64,000 nt of DNA, taken from Carboxylicivirga mesophila (GTDB lineage: Bacteria; Bacteroidota; Bacteroidia; Bacteroidales; Marinilabiliaceae). The translations under genes were made by a program, and so were the position numbers. Location of the stretch: assembly GCF_018271975.1 (NCBI RefSeq), contig NZ_JAGUCN010000006.1, positions 62,001 through 126,000 on the forward strand, read 5' to 3'. Each line of letters starts with the position of its first letter. Within the stretch, counting starts at the first letter, position 1. The notes under the pieces were generated by a model. It was not told the origin of the DNA and did not search any database. It worked only from the letters and a program-made list of their open reading frames with translations. Shown piece by piece: positions 27,308-35,300 of this stretch.

Positions 27308-29089
27308 TTATTTTAGTGATTCGAGCATAGAAAAGTACACTCCCCTTTGTTTCAGCAGTTCATCGGGTGCTCCCACTTCAGCAATGCCTGAATTTTCCAT
27401 CACAACAACTATATCAGCCAGTTTGATGGTGGATAGGCGGTGGCTGACAATGATGGCTGTTTTATTTTTGGTGATTTCTTTAAAGTGGGCAATAAGCTTT
27501 GCTTCGGTAAATGCATCCAGCGAGCTGGTTGGTTCATCCAAAATAATAATTTGTGCATCGGTATTGTAAAATGAACGTGCCAGTGCAGTACGTTGCCATT
27601 CTCCTCGACTGAGCATTTGACTGCCTTTAAAGAGAGTGCCCAGGGTGGTATCAAATCCTTCCGGCAGATTTGAAAATAATTCATGTATCCCTGCTTTCTG
27701 GGCTGCCTCTTGTATGATTCCGTTTTCATCTTTACGTCGCATATTACCAAAGCGGATATTATTGGTGGCACTTACATTGTAAAGCATAAAGTCCTGAAAG
27801 ATGACTGATATGTTTTTAGAAATCTCTGATGATGATATATGGTACCAATTGATATTGTCAACCGTGATTTGTCCTTCGTTTGGTTGATGCAGGCCGGCAA
27901 GCAATTTAACCAGTGATGTTTTGCCACAGCCATTGCGGCCAACCAGTGCTACTGTTTTACCTTTCGGAATAGTCAGGTTTATGTTTCTCAGTACCCACTT
28001 GTTGGTGTTAGGGTATTTGAAGCTGACATTTTCTATTTCAATGGTATTTTTAATGGGGTTAGGAAAAAGTTGATTAGCAATGGATTTTTCAATGCTGATA
28101 TTATTAAACTCAATGAAGTTCTGAAGAAATAGGTTGTCTTCATAAAGTGAACTAAGGCTGCTTAACAGTCCCTGAAGTACCGCATAGGCACGTTGAAGGG
28201 CCAGAAAGTACATGGCCATTGAACCGCTGCTAATCTGCCCTTCTACTGTTTGTTGTACAACATAGCCAATTATTAACAACAAAATAATTGTTGCCAAGAT
28301 CTGTACTGTTACTTCATAAAGGGTTTTAGATTTGGAAAGAGTCCACTGCTTATCCCGCAAATCGTGTTTGAAATACTCATATTCGCGCTTGAAGGTTTCT
28401 CCCAGATTAAATACACGAAGTTCTTTAGCGAAGTCTTTGGCGGTTAGTAGCCTGTTGAAGTAATGAACGCGTCTTTCGTCTTCGGTATGCTGTTTTCTGT
28501 ATTGGTAAATTTTGCGTGTATGGGCTATTCTGAAGTAAAAGATGGGAGCGCCGGAAATGATTAAAATGGGTATCATGGCCCAATGGATATTACTCAGTAT
28601 AATTAGTATCAGCAATAGTGTCAAGCTGTTCTGTGCCAGCTGTAAAATACCATAGAAAACCCTGGCGGGCCTGAAGTTGGCGTCATTCAATGCTCTGTAA
28701 AACGTATCCTGATAATTGGCATCTTCAAAATATTTGTAGTCAATGTTAATCGTTTTTTTATGGATGATGTTTTGAACGTAGTCATTCACGAAATGACTCT
28801 GGCGTTCTCTTACCAGGCTACTTACCGAACCGCTTATGGCATTGAGTAAAAAGAAAAGCGCCGTAGCGCCAATAATATAATAGAGGTGCTGGGGATTATT
28901 ATTGATGGTGTTGATGTGATTGGTGACTACATCAATCAGTTCTTTTACTACATAGAGCAACAGCAAGGGAATGCAGCCTCTTACTATTGTTATAATGGCA
29001 TTGATAAGTGTCCATTTAGGAGAACTCCTATAGACGATACGTAATGATTCAAGTAGATGATTAATTGATAGTTTGTTGACTCTTTTCAT
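27308..29089 (-). CDS. ABC exporter, fused permease and ATPase (peptide-export type)
   Basis: A 593-aa half-transporter with six TM helices (about 20-300) and an ATPase domain (about 350-590): Walker A GRNGCGKTS, signature LSRGEWQ (an LSGGQ variant), Walker B IIILDEPT, and H-loop SHRLST. There is no N-terminal C39 peptidase domain, so any leader removal must be done elsewhere, and an S24/S26 peptidase gene lies 95 bp upstream. It is last in the set PqqD-like, small peptide, HPr-kinase-like, peptidase, exporter, and so is the likely export step for the peptide product. Confidence 0.9.
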   Translation of the reverse strand: MKRVNKLSINHLLESLRIVYRSSPKWTLINAIITIVRGCIPLLLLYVVKELIDVVTNHINTINNNPQHLYYIIGATALFFLLNAISGSVSSLVRERQSHFVNDYVQNIIHKKTINIDYKYFEDANYQDTFYRALNDANFRPARVFYGILQLAQNSLTLLLILIILSNIHWAMIPILIISGAPIFYFRIAHTRKIYQYRKQHTEDERRVHYFNRLLTAKDFAKELRVFNLGETFKREYEYFKHDLRDKQWTLSKSKTLYEVTVQILATIILLLIIGYVVQQTVEGQISSGSMAMYFLALQRAYAVLQGLLSSLSSLYEDNLFLQNFIEFNNISIEKSIANQLFPNPIKNTIEIENVSFKYPNTNKWVLRNINLTIPKGKTVALVGRNGCGKTSLVKLLAGLHQPNEGQITVDNINWYHISSSEISKNISVIFQDFMLYNVSATNNIRFGNMRRKDENGIIQEAAQKAGIHELFSNLPEGFDTTLGTLFKGSQMLSRGEWQRTALARSFYNTDAQIIILDEPTSSLDAFTEAKLIAHFKEITKNKTAIIVSHRLSTIKLADIVVVMENSGIAEVGAPDELLKQRGVYFSMLESLK

Positions 29090-29184
29090 TCAACACAGGT
29101 GGTTTATATTACTTCCATGTAAATATAGGATCTTTTATTAATGGAATGATTATAATCTCACCTGTAATTCCGTAGTTGAAAACA

Positions 29185-29631
29185 CTAATTGCCTGATAGC
29201 AGGGTTGTCAGCTTGTGATGAATTCGACCATAATAATAAAATGGCCTTCCTGTTATAGGTGTTAGTTTGGGCATTAGTTTCTTGAATAGTTTGAAAAGAA
29301 GATGATTGACAGATGTTGTTTTGTTGTTTCTTTTACGTGCTATAACGGTTCCTAATACGTTTTTAGCTTCGATGGGAGTGTCGGCTTTAATAAGTCCGTC
29401 ACCCTTGAAATAATAATAGTGATTATCGGTTTTGATTAAGCGGTGGGCAATTAGTATCTCCTGGTTATTGAAGATACCTATATCGCCAATGTCAGGAAGC
29501 TTTGGAATAACGATTAATTTATCGCCCGGATGCAGGAGAGGATACATGCTGATACCATGTGCGGGTACTTCCACCTGGTGCCCATCCTGAAGTAGCTTTT
29601 TTAGCGTTATTTGTAGTTTAGTATCAGCCAA
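29185..29631 (-). CDS. S24/S26-family peptidase, signal-peptidase-like (Ser/His type)
   Basis: A 148-aa protein with the serine box GISMYP (Ser28), the LHPGDKLIV segment, AHRLI (His63) and FKGDGLI (about 76-81). No catalytic Lys is placed as in classical bacterial LepB, so it resembles the Ser/His (ER/archaeal, S26B) type. No obvious N-terminal membrane anchor is present; the C-terminal region is basic (RKRNNKTTS, LLFKLFKKLMPKL) and may associate with membrane. Its start overlaps the kinase-like gene by 8 bp. In this cluster it is the candidate leader peptidase. Confidence 0.8.
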   Translation of the reverse strand: MADTKLQITLKKLLQDGHQVEVPAHGISMYPLLHPGDKLIVIPKLPDIGDIGIFNNQEILIAHRLIKTDNHYYYFKGDGLIKADTPIEAKNVLGTVIARKRNNKTTSVNHLLFKLFKKLMPKLTPITGRPFYYYGRIHHKLTTLLSGN

Positions 29632-30526
29632 GTTTCTGCAGAATTAGATTAACTATTTCGTTATCTGGTTTAAAACCACATTCGTATACTCCGCAGCTTT
29701 CAGCAATGGTGAGCAAGGCATCAAGGCGGCTTTGCACCTGTTGTTCATCATACTGAAATTGCATACAGTTGCTTAAAAGTCCCATTGTGCCTTTAATGGC
29801 AGGTAGCTTCTTGATATAGTTGTGTGGCGATTGGCTGATTAGGAATGTTTTGTGTAGCCTCACACTCTTGTAATTATCCTGATAATAGGGCATAGGAGTG
29901 TTATATGTCACAAACCCCTCCTTATCGGGTAATATAATCAGCCTGTCGTCATTAATGATAGTGGCACCTTGTTGACGCCATAATTCGGCCATGGTTGACT
30001 TGCCTGTGCCTGATACTGCTGAAAATAGATAGCCTTTATCTTTATATTCAACTGTTGAGGCATGGATAACAAAACCGCCGTATTGATGAATGATGTATTG
30101 TAACAGCAGAATGCCCAGAGGATGAAAAAACGGATCGAAAGAGAAGGCCTGAAGGTGTTGAGCGCAGATATCGATCCCTATCTCTTTGCGTTGGATACTA
30201 ATATTTGCCAGAGCTTCTTTAATGTATTGGTGGTTTTCGAACTCAACAAATATTCCTTCATCTTCGCTATTTCTTATTACCGACCACTTGTAGGGTATTT
30301 CAGTGTCAAACTTGTCTGCACCGGTAAAGATATGATTGATTTCGCGATGGTTTATTTTTTCCGTCAGCCTAATGTTAATTGTCCATTCATTCAAAGATGT
30401 TGGTTGTACAGATGAAAAATTACTACTCCCACCCATCGGGTCGAAGTCAAAAAGGGGGCATAAGAGATTAACTGTAAATCTTATGCCCCCAATTGTATAC
30501 TGTTGGGTTTTATAAACCGTGTCCAT
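29624..30526 (-). CDS. HPr-kinase-like ATP-binding protein
   Basis: A 300-aa protein with a P-loop SAVSGTGKST (residues 169-178) followed by NDD (192-194), the layout of HPr kinase/phosphorylase and of PEP-carboxykinase-like P-loops. The N-terminal half (1-150) is a separate domain with an aromatic-rich region. Related genes in lasso-peptide clusters encode kinases acting on the peptide C-terminus (paeninodin type). It lies 3 bp after the small peptide gene and overlaps the peptidase gene. The activity here is inferred and untested. Confidence 0.82.
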   Translation of the reverse strand: MDTVYKTQQYTIGGIRFTVNLLCPLFDFDPMGGSSNFSSVQPTSLNEWTINIRLTEKINHREINHIFTGADKFDTEIPYKWSVIRNSEDEGIFVEFENHQYIKEALANISIQRKEIGIDICAQHLQAFSFDPFFHPLGILLLQYIIHQYGGFVIHASTVEYKDKGYLFSAVSGTGKSTMAELWRQQGATIINDDRLIILPDKEGFVTYNTPMPYYQDNYKSVRLHKTFLISQSPHNYIKKLPAIKGTMGLLSNCMQFQYDEQQVQSRLDALLTIAESCGVYECGFKPDNEIVNLILQKLG

Positions 30527-30529
30527 TTA

Positions 30530-30739
30530 CTACATATTAGAAAAATCAGGTGAATCATTACCGAATGGATAATCCTGTGCCGGCGGATTCTGATAATCTG
30601 GTGCCGATTGTTGCATTGGTGCCGGTTCTTGAGGTGCAGCCTGAGGAGGCAGTGGTGCACTTCCTTCCCAGAGGTTTACTACCCTATCAATACAGTGTTC
30701 CTCAATATCTGGCTTATTATATCTTCTTTTAATATTCAT
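30530..30739 (-). CDS. 69-aa Pro-rich small peptide, candidate RiPP precursor with YxxP motif
   Basis: MNIKRRYNKPDIEE begins the protein: a basic N-terminus with YNKP (Y7 to P10) matching the YxxP leader motif read by RRE/B1 proteins in lasso-peptide systems. Residues 15-24 (HCIDRVVNLW) look like a continued leader, and the remainder is Pro/Gln-rich (APLPPQAAPQEPAPMQ, PDYQNPPAQDYPF) and ends SPDFSNM. A RBS-like purine stretch (CGGGA) precedes the ATG. It lies between the PqqD-like and kinase-like genes. The C-terminal Ser67 could be a phosphorylation site, by analogy only. Confidence 0.72.
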   Translation of the reverse strand: MNIKRRYNKPDIEEHCIDRVVNLWEGSAPLPPQAAPQEPAPMQQSAPDYQNPPAQDYPFGNDSPDFSNM

Positions 30740-30766
30740 TCCCGATTCGTCTCCGTTTTATCGCCT

Positions 30767-31048
30767 TTATAGCTCTTGTATTATGCCTTTATCAACAGCC
30801 TTATTTAAGAATTGTTCTAAATCAGAATGAGCTGTTTCCCTGTCAATCTCAAACTCACAAAGGATTAACTCAAGTAGTTGATCCAATGATTTTGGTTGGC
30901 TTAATGCATTATAAACAATCGATCCAATTTCATTTAGGGAGAAAACTTTTTCCATCAGAGCAACCTGGTCAACAAGTGGTACAATCACCATCTCTTCACC
31001 AACTGTTTTTTCAACAAAACCGTTCTTTTTCCTGTACAATTTCCCCAC
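30767..31048 (-). CDS. PqqD-family peptide-recognition protein (RRE-like)
   Basis: A 93-aa PqqD-like protein. It has the expected PqqD pattern: N-terminal beta-strands (EEMVIVPLVDQVALMEKVFSL), then NEIGSIVYNAL and a helical pair (SLDQLLELILCEFEIDRETAHSD, LEQFLNKAVDKGIIQ). PqqD-type domains bind leader peptides in RiPP pathways. It is first in the minus-strand set, 27 bp upstream of the small peptide gene. Confidence 0.88.
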   Translation of the reverse strand: MGKLYRKKNGFVEKTVGEEMVIVPLVDQVALMEKVFSLNEIGSIVYNALSQPKSLDQLLELILCEFEIDRETAHSDLEQFLNKAVDKGIIQEL

Positions 31049-31067
31049 TAAACACGTTTAACTTCGG

Positions 31068-31075
31068 CAAAAATA
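31068..31075 (-). promoter_or_regulatory. possible -7 element for the PqqD/peptide operon
   Basis: CAAAAATA reads TATTTTTG on the minus strand, matching TAnnTTTG. The -33 box is not clear, and the leader before the PqqD start would be short (about 14 nt). Confidence 0.3.
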
Positions 31076-31182
31076 TAAAAAATCAAAAAATCAATTCGCA
31101 ATTATGCTAAAAGTAATGATTAATTTGACCAATGGCTCATTTTAGCCAATTAATTAGTTAATAGTCGTTATTTTTTGATTGA

Positions 31183-32202
31183 TTAAAATTCTGTTCGTGC
31201 AAATGGTGCTACCTCCTGACCAACAAAATCTTGTTTAAGATATTTATAGTAACCATTAATGGCAATCATGGCAGCATTATCGGTTGTATAAGAAAACTTT
31301 GGAATAAACGTTTTCCAACCTTTTTCTTGTGCTAATTGTGTCAGTCTGTCGCGCAGACCCGAATTAGCCGAAACACCTCCTGCCAATGCAACCTGTTTAA
31401 TGCCTGTATCTTTGGCTGCTTTTATCACCTTATCCATCAATATGTCAATAATGGTTTTTTGCAAAGAGGCACAAATATCAGCTTTATTCTCTTCAATGAA
31501 CTCAGGGTTTTTCTTCAATTCATCACGGAGAAAGTAAAGAACTGAGGTTTTTAAACCGCTGAAACTGTAATTGTAATCTTTAATTTTTGGCTTATTGAAT
31601 TTGAATGCTTCAGCATTACCTTCTCTGGCCATTTTGTCAATTAAAGGACCTCCCGGATATGGCAGCCCGATAATTTTAGCACATTTATCAAAGGCTTCTC
31701 CGGCAGCATCATCAATGGTTTGTCCAATTATTTCCATGTGCAGTTGATCCCTCACAACAATAATCTGGCTGTTGCCACCTGATACCAAAAGGCATAGGAA
31801 AGGAAATGAAGGCTGGTTGGTGTCGTGTTCATTCTCTTTAATGAAGTGCGCCATTACATGCGCGTGCAGATGGTTCACTTCAATCAACGGCAGATTATTG
31901 GCCAAGGCAAAGCCTTTGGCGAAAGAGGTGCCCACTAATAATGAACCCATCAGTCCAGGACCGCGAGTGAAAGCTACTGCGTTTATATCGTTTCTGCTTA
32001 CACCAGCATCTTTAATGGCCTTTTCAACCACCGGGATGATATTCTGCTGGTGCGCTCGTGAAGCTAATTCTGGCACCACACCTCCATAGGCTTTATGCAC
32101 ATCCTGATTAGCTACAACGTTTGATAATATGACATCATCTTTAATAACAGCCGCTGAAGTGTCATCGCATGATGACTCAATTCCCAAAATTATCGCACTC
32201 AT
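31183..32202 (-). CDS. tsaD: tRNA N6-adenosine threonylcarbamoyltransferase TsaD
   Basis: A 339-aa ASKHA-fold protein of the TsaBDE complex, which makes t6A37 in ANN-decoding tRNAs. Motifs: N-terminal GIESSCDDTSAAVI, the metal-binding HLHAHVMAHF (about 111-120), SGGNSQIIVV, and GLKTSVLYFLR. Start is ATG complementary to 32200-32202. It is divergent from tamB with a 109-bp spacer. Confidence 0.97.
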   Translation of the reverse strand: MSAIILGIESSCDDTSAAVIKDDVILSNVVANQDVHKAYGGVVPELASRAHQQNIIPVVEKAIKDAGVSRNDINAVAFTRGPGLMGSLLVGTSFAKGFALANNLPLIEVNHLHAHVMAHFIKENEHDTNQPSFPFLCLLVSGGNSQIIVVRDQLHMEIIGQTIDDAAGEAFDKCAKIIGLPYPGGPLIDKMAREGNAEAFKFNKPKIKDYNYSFSGLKTSVLYFLRDELKKNPEFIEENKADICASLQKTIIDILMDKVIKAAKDTGIKQVALAGGVSANSGLRDRLTQLAQEKGWKTFIPKFSYTTDNAAMIAINGYYKYLKQDFVGQEVAPFARTEF

Positions 32203-32256
32203 AATTTTTATCAGATAGATTTATCCCTAATCAAATTATTATTCCCGCCTTTTTCT

Positions 32257-32264
32257 TACTTTTG
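32257..32264 (+). promoter_or_regulatory. -7 element upstream of tamB
   Basis: TACTTTTG matches TAnnTTTG. Transcription would start near 32271, which leaves only downstream start codons for tamB (see that gene). Confidence 0.42.
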
Positions 32265-32311
32265 GTGGGTTAAAACGGGATAAAAGTATAAAAAAAAATA
32301 TCAAAATAGGA

Positions 32312-35300
32312 TTGTATGTATTGGCGGGACTATTACTAGTGCCGCTCTTGTTGTATTCTGTTTTGTTATTGCCTGCAGTTCAGACATCTGTGGTGAATTA
32401 TATCACAGCTGAATTATCCGAAGACTTAAACGCTGATATAACTATCAAACGGGTCCATCTTAGACCATTCAAAACACTGGTGCTGGATGATATTGTGATT
32501 TATGATCAGCATAAGGATACACTGCTGGTTGTTGAGCGCGTTTCTGCTAATATTGACTCGTTATATTTCAGAAGCAAGGAGCTTTATGTTGGGCTCTTGA
32601 GTGTTCAAGGTCCTGATATAAATATTCAAAAAGAAGATTCGGTTTATAATTATAGTTTTTTAACCAAAAGGCTAGTCAACAGGCGCACAGGAAATTCAAA
32701 ATGGACAATTGGTCTGAAGGATCTTGAAGTTAAAAATGGAACGGTCGATTATGCTGTTGATTCATTGTCACGCGCTACCACTATTTCAGAAATCAATCTG
32801 CTGTTACATGACCTGCGAAAGGATAGTCTCTGGCGCTTTGATATCAAAGAATTTGGACTTAAAAACCTAATGCGCCTTAATCTTGAAAGGGTTGAGGCTA
32901 ATGTAGCTGTTGGTGATTCGTGCTTGTTCTTAAATAAGGCTTTAATTTCTACCGGCCGTTCATCATTGCATATTGATTCGTTAGCTCTTGAGTTTAATAA
33001 GGGGAAAAAGGGAATGGCGCAAATTGGTAGTTTTTATGCAGATGTCAGAAAATCCGATTTCAGTGAAGCAGATATTGTTAAGATTAGTCCACTGAAGCGA
33101 GCTACAAATATTGGGCTTTCAGGAGTTGTGTATGGAACGGTGAATAACATAAAGGGGCGTAATGCCAGGATTTATTTCGGGCCTCATTCGCAATTGGTTT
33201 CCAGTTTTGATATTAGTGGATTGCCAAATATCGACGAGACGTTTTTGTATTTAAAAGTAAACCGATTGAGTACAACTCCGTCCGATTTAGAGCAACTTTT
33301 TTCGCATGTAAAAGGGCAGGCTTTAACCTTACCGGCGGCTATCAATAGTTTAAATGAAATAAAGTATCAGGGAAACTTTACAGGGTTTTTAACAGATATG
33401 GTGGCCTATGGTGAGTTTACAACTGCTTTGGGGCAAATAAGCACAGATATAGGCCTGAAGATTGATAGCCAGGATGATCTGGTATTCTCAGGTAACCTGA
33501 AGACACAACAGTTTGATATTGGTCAACTAGCCGGTGCCGAGGAGTATGTTGGAAAAGTTTCAATGGCCGTGACTATTAATGGAAGACGGCGTTCAACTGA
33601 ACAGTTTGATGCTTTTCTGAGTGGCGTTATCGATACTTTATCCATTAATAACTACGATTATAAGAACATTCGATTGAACGGCCTTTTTGAAAACAATAAA
33701 TTTGATGGTGATTTTTTGATTGATGATCCCAACGGACAAGTTGGATTTAATGGAAAAATTGACCTGTCGGGTGACCTTCCCAATTTCAGCTTCAACGCCC
33801 ACTTAACCGATATCAAACTTGATCGCCTCAACCTCTATTCAAAACATAAAAACAGTTCGCTTACTGTTGATATAGAAACTGATATTTCAGGTAAAGACCT
33901 GAATGATATTGTTGGGTTTATGCATCTTGATAATTTCTCATATCTGTCCGATGATCACGATGTTGCCATTGACTCGTTGTTGTTGATTTCTGTGCGTGAG
34001 GGAGAGAGAAAACGCGTTGTGCTGCAGTCTGATATTGCTGAAGGTGATTTGGTGGGTGTTTATAATTTTACACACATTGGGAGTTTGCTCAAAAAGAATC
34101 TTACTCAGTATTTGCCAGCTCTGGCCAATACGGTTAATATCAAAGAAAAAGAGCTGACGCATAACGATTTCACGTTTTCCTGCACTTTTAAACGTATTTC
34201 TGAAATAGCAGCAGTGTTTGCTCCCGGTATTAGTGTTTCCGATGAAGGTTTGCTCTTAGGTAGCTATAATTCATCACTGGGGGAGATGGATGTTGAAGTG
34301 GAGTTGCAGTATATTGATGCCAATGGATTAAGTGCCAGTCATCCCGAGGTGCATATTTCCAGCGGACAAAGTGATGAGCTGGATGTTGTATCACGATTCA
34401 GAGAGTTAAGTGTAGATAAGCTTGGCACTTTTCAGAATCTGAGTTTTCATCATAGTGCCCATAATGATACAGTTGATTTCAATATTTTCTGGAATAACTG
34501 GGACGACTATACCAATAGTGGTTCTATTTTAACAACAACCACCTTTAAAGCAAGGGATAACGGCGTGTATGCAACTTGTAATCTTCACCCTTCCTATATC
34601 ATGGTGCGCGACAGCCTATGGGAGATTCAGCCAACTACTTTGCATTACCACCCAGACGGATTCTCAATGAAAAATTTCAGGGTGTACCATGGCAACCAGG
34701 AGGTTGGCATTAATGGTTTTGCTCATCGTCATGTAAAAGATGGATTAAGGGTTCATTTACAAAATATCAGTCTGTCTGACATTATTGGTTACCAGGATTT
34801 GCAGCAGGTGCAGGTATCAGGTGCTCTGAGTGGCACATTAGATTTTCATAACATTTATAAGTCACCTGTCATCAGCGGAGATTTGGCGGTTGATGGTTTT
34901 GTTTTTAATGATGATAAGGTTGGTGATTTTTCAGTTGTGGCCGACTATCAGCCAAAGAAGAATCAGTTAACCGTGCAGGCAAACGTAGTTAAGGACGAAA
35001 AGCAGTCGCTTACAGGTGGTGGGTATATTGATTTGGCCCAACAGGAGTTAAACATGAATTTCGATATTGATCAGTTGGAAATTGGTTTTCTGAATCTTTA
35101 CCTCAGTCGAATTATGCAAAACTTAACGGGTACCGCCAGTGGACAGATTGCTGTGGTTGGTGCACTCAGTAGCCCCGAGTTACTAGGTAGACTCCGCATT
35201 AATAAGGCGTTTTTTGATGTAGGCCTGCTTAAGACAACCTATTCTGTAGCCGATTCGGTTATTTTCGAACCTAATGAAATGATCTTTAAAAATCTATTGG

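Noticed and set aside
30550-30732. Plus-strand ORF over the small peptide gene
   Set aside because: Antisense shadow; the minus-strand gene has the motif, spacing and operon context.
27308-31048. True lasso-peptide cluster
   Set aside because: No asparagine-synthetase-like cyclase or transglutaminase-type peptidase gene was seen in the window, so the lasso name is not supported, only similarity to its accessory parts.
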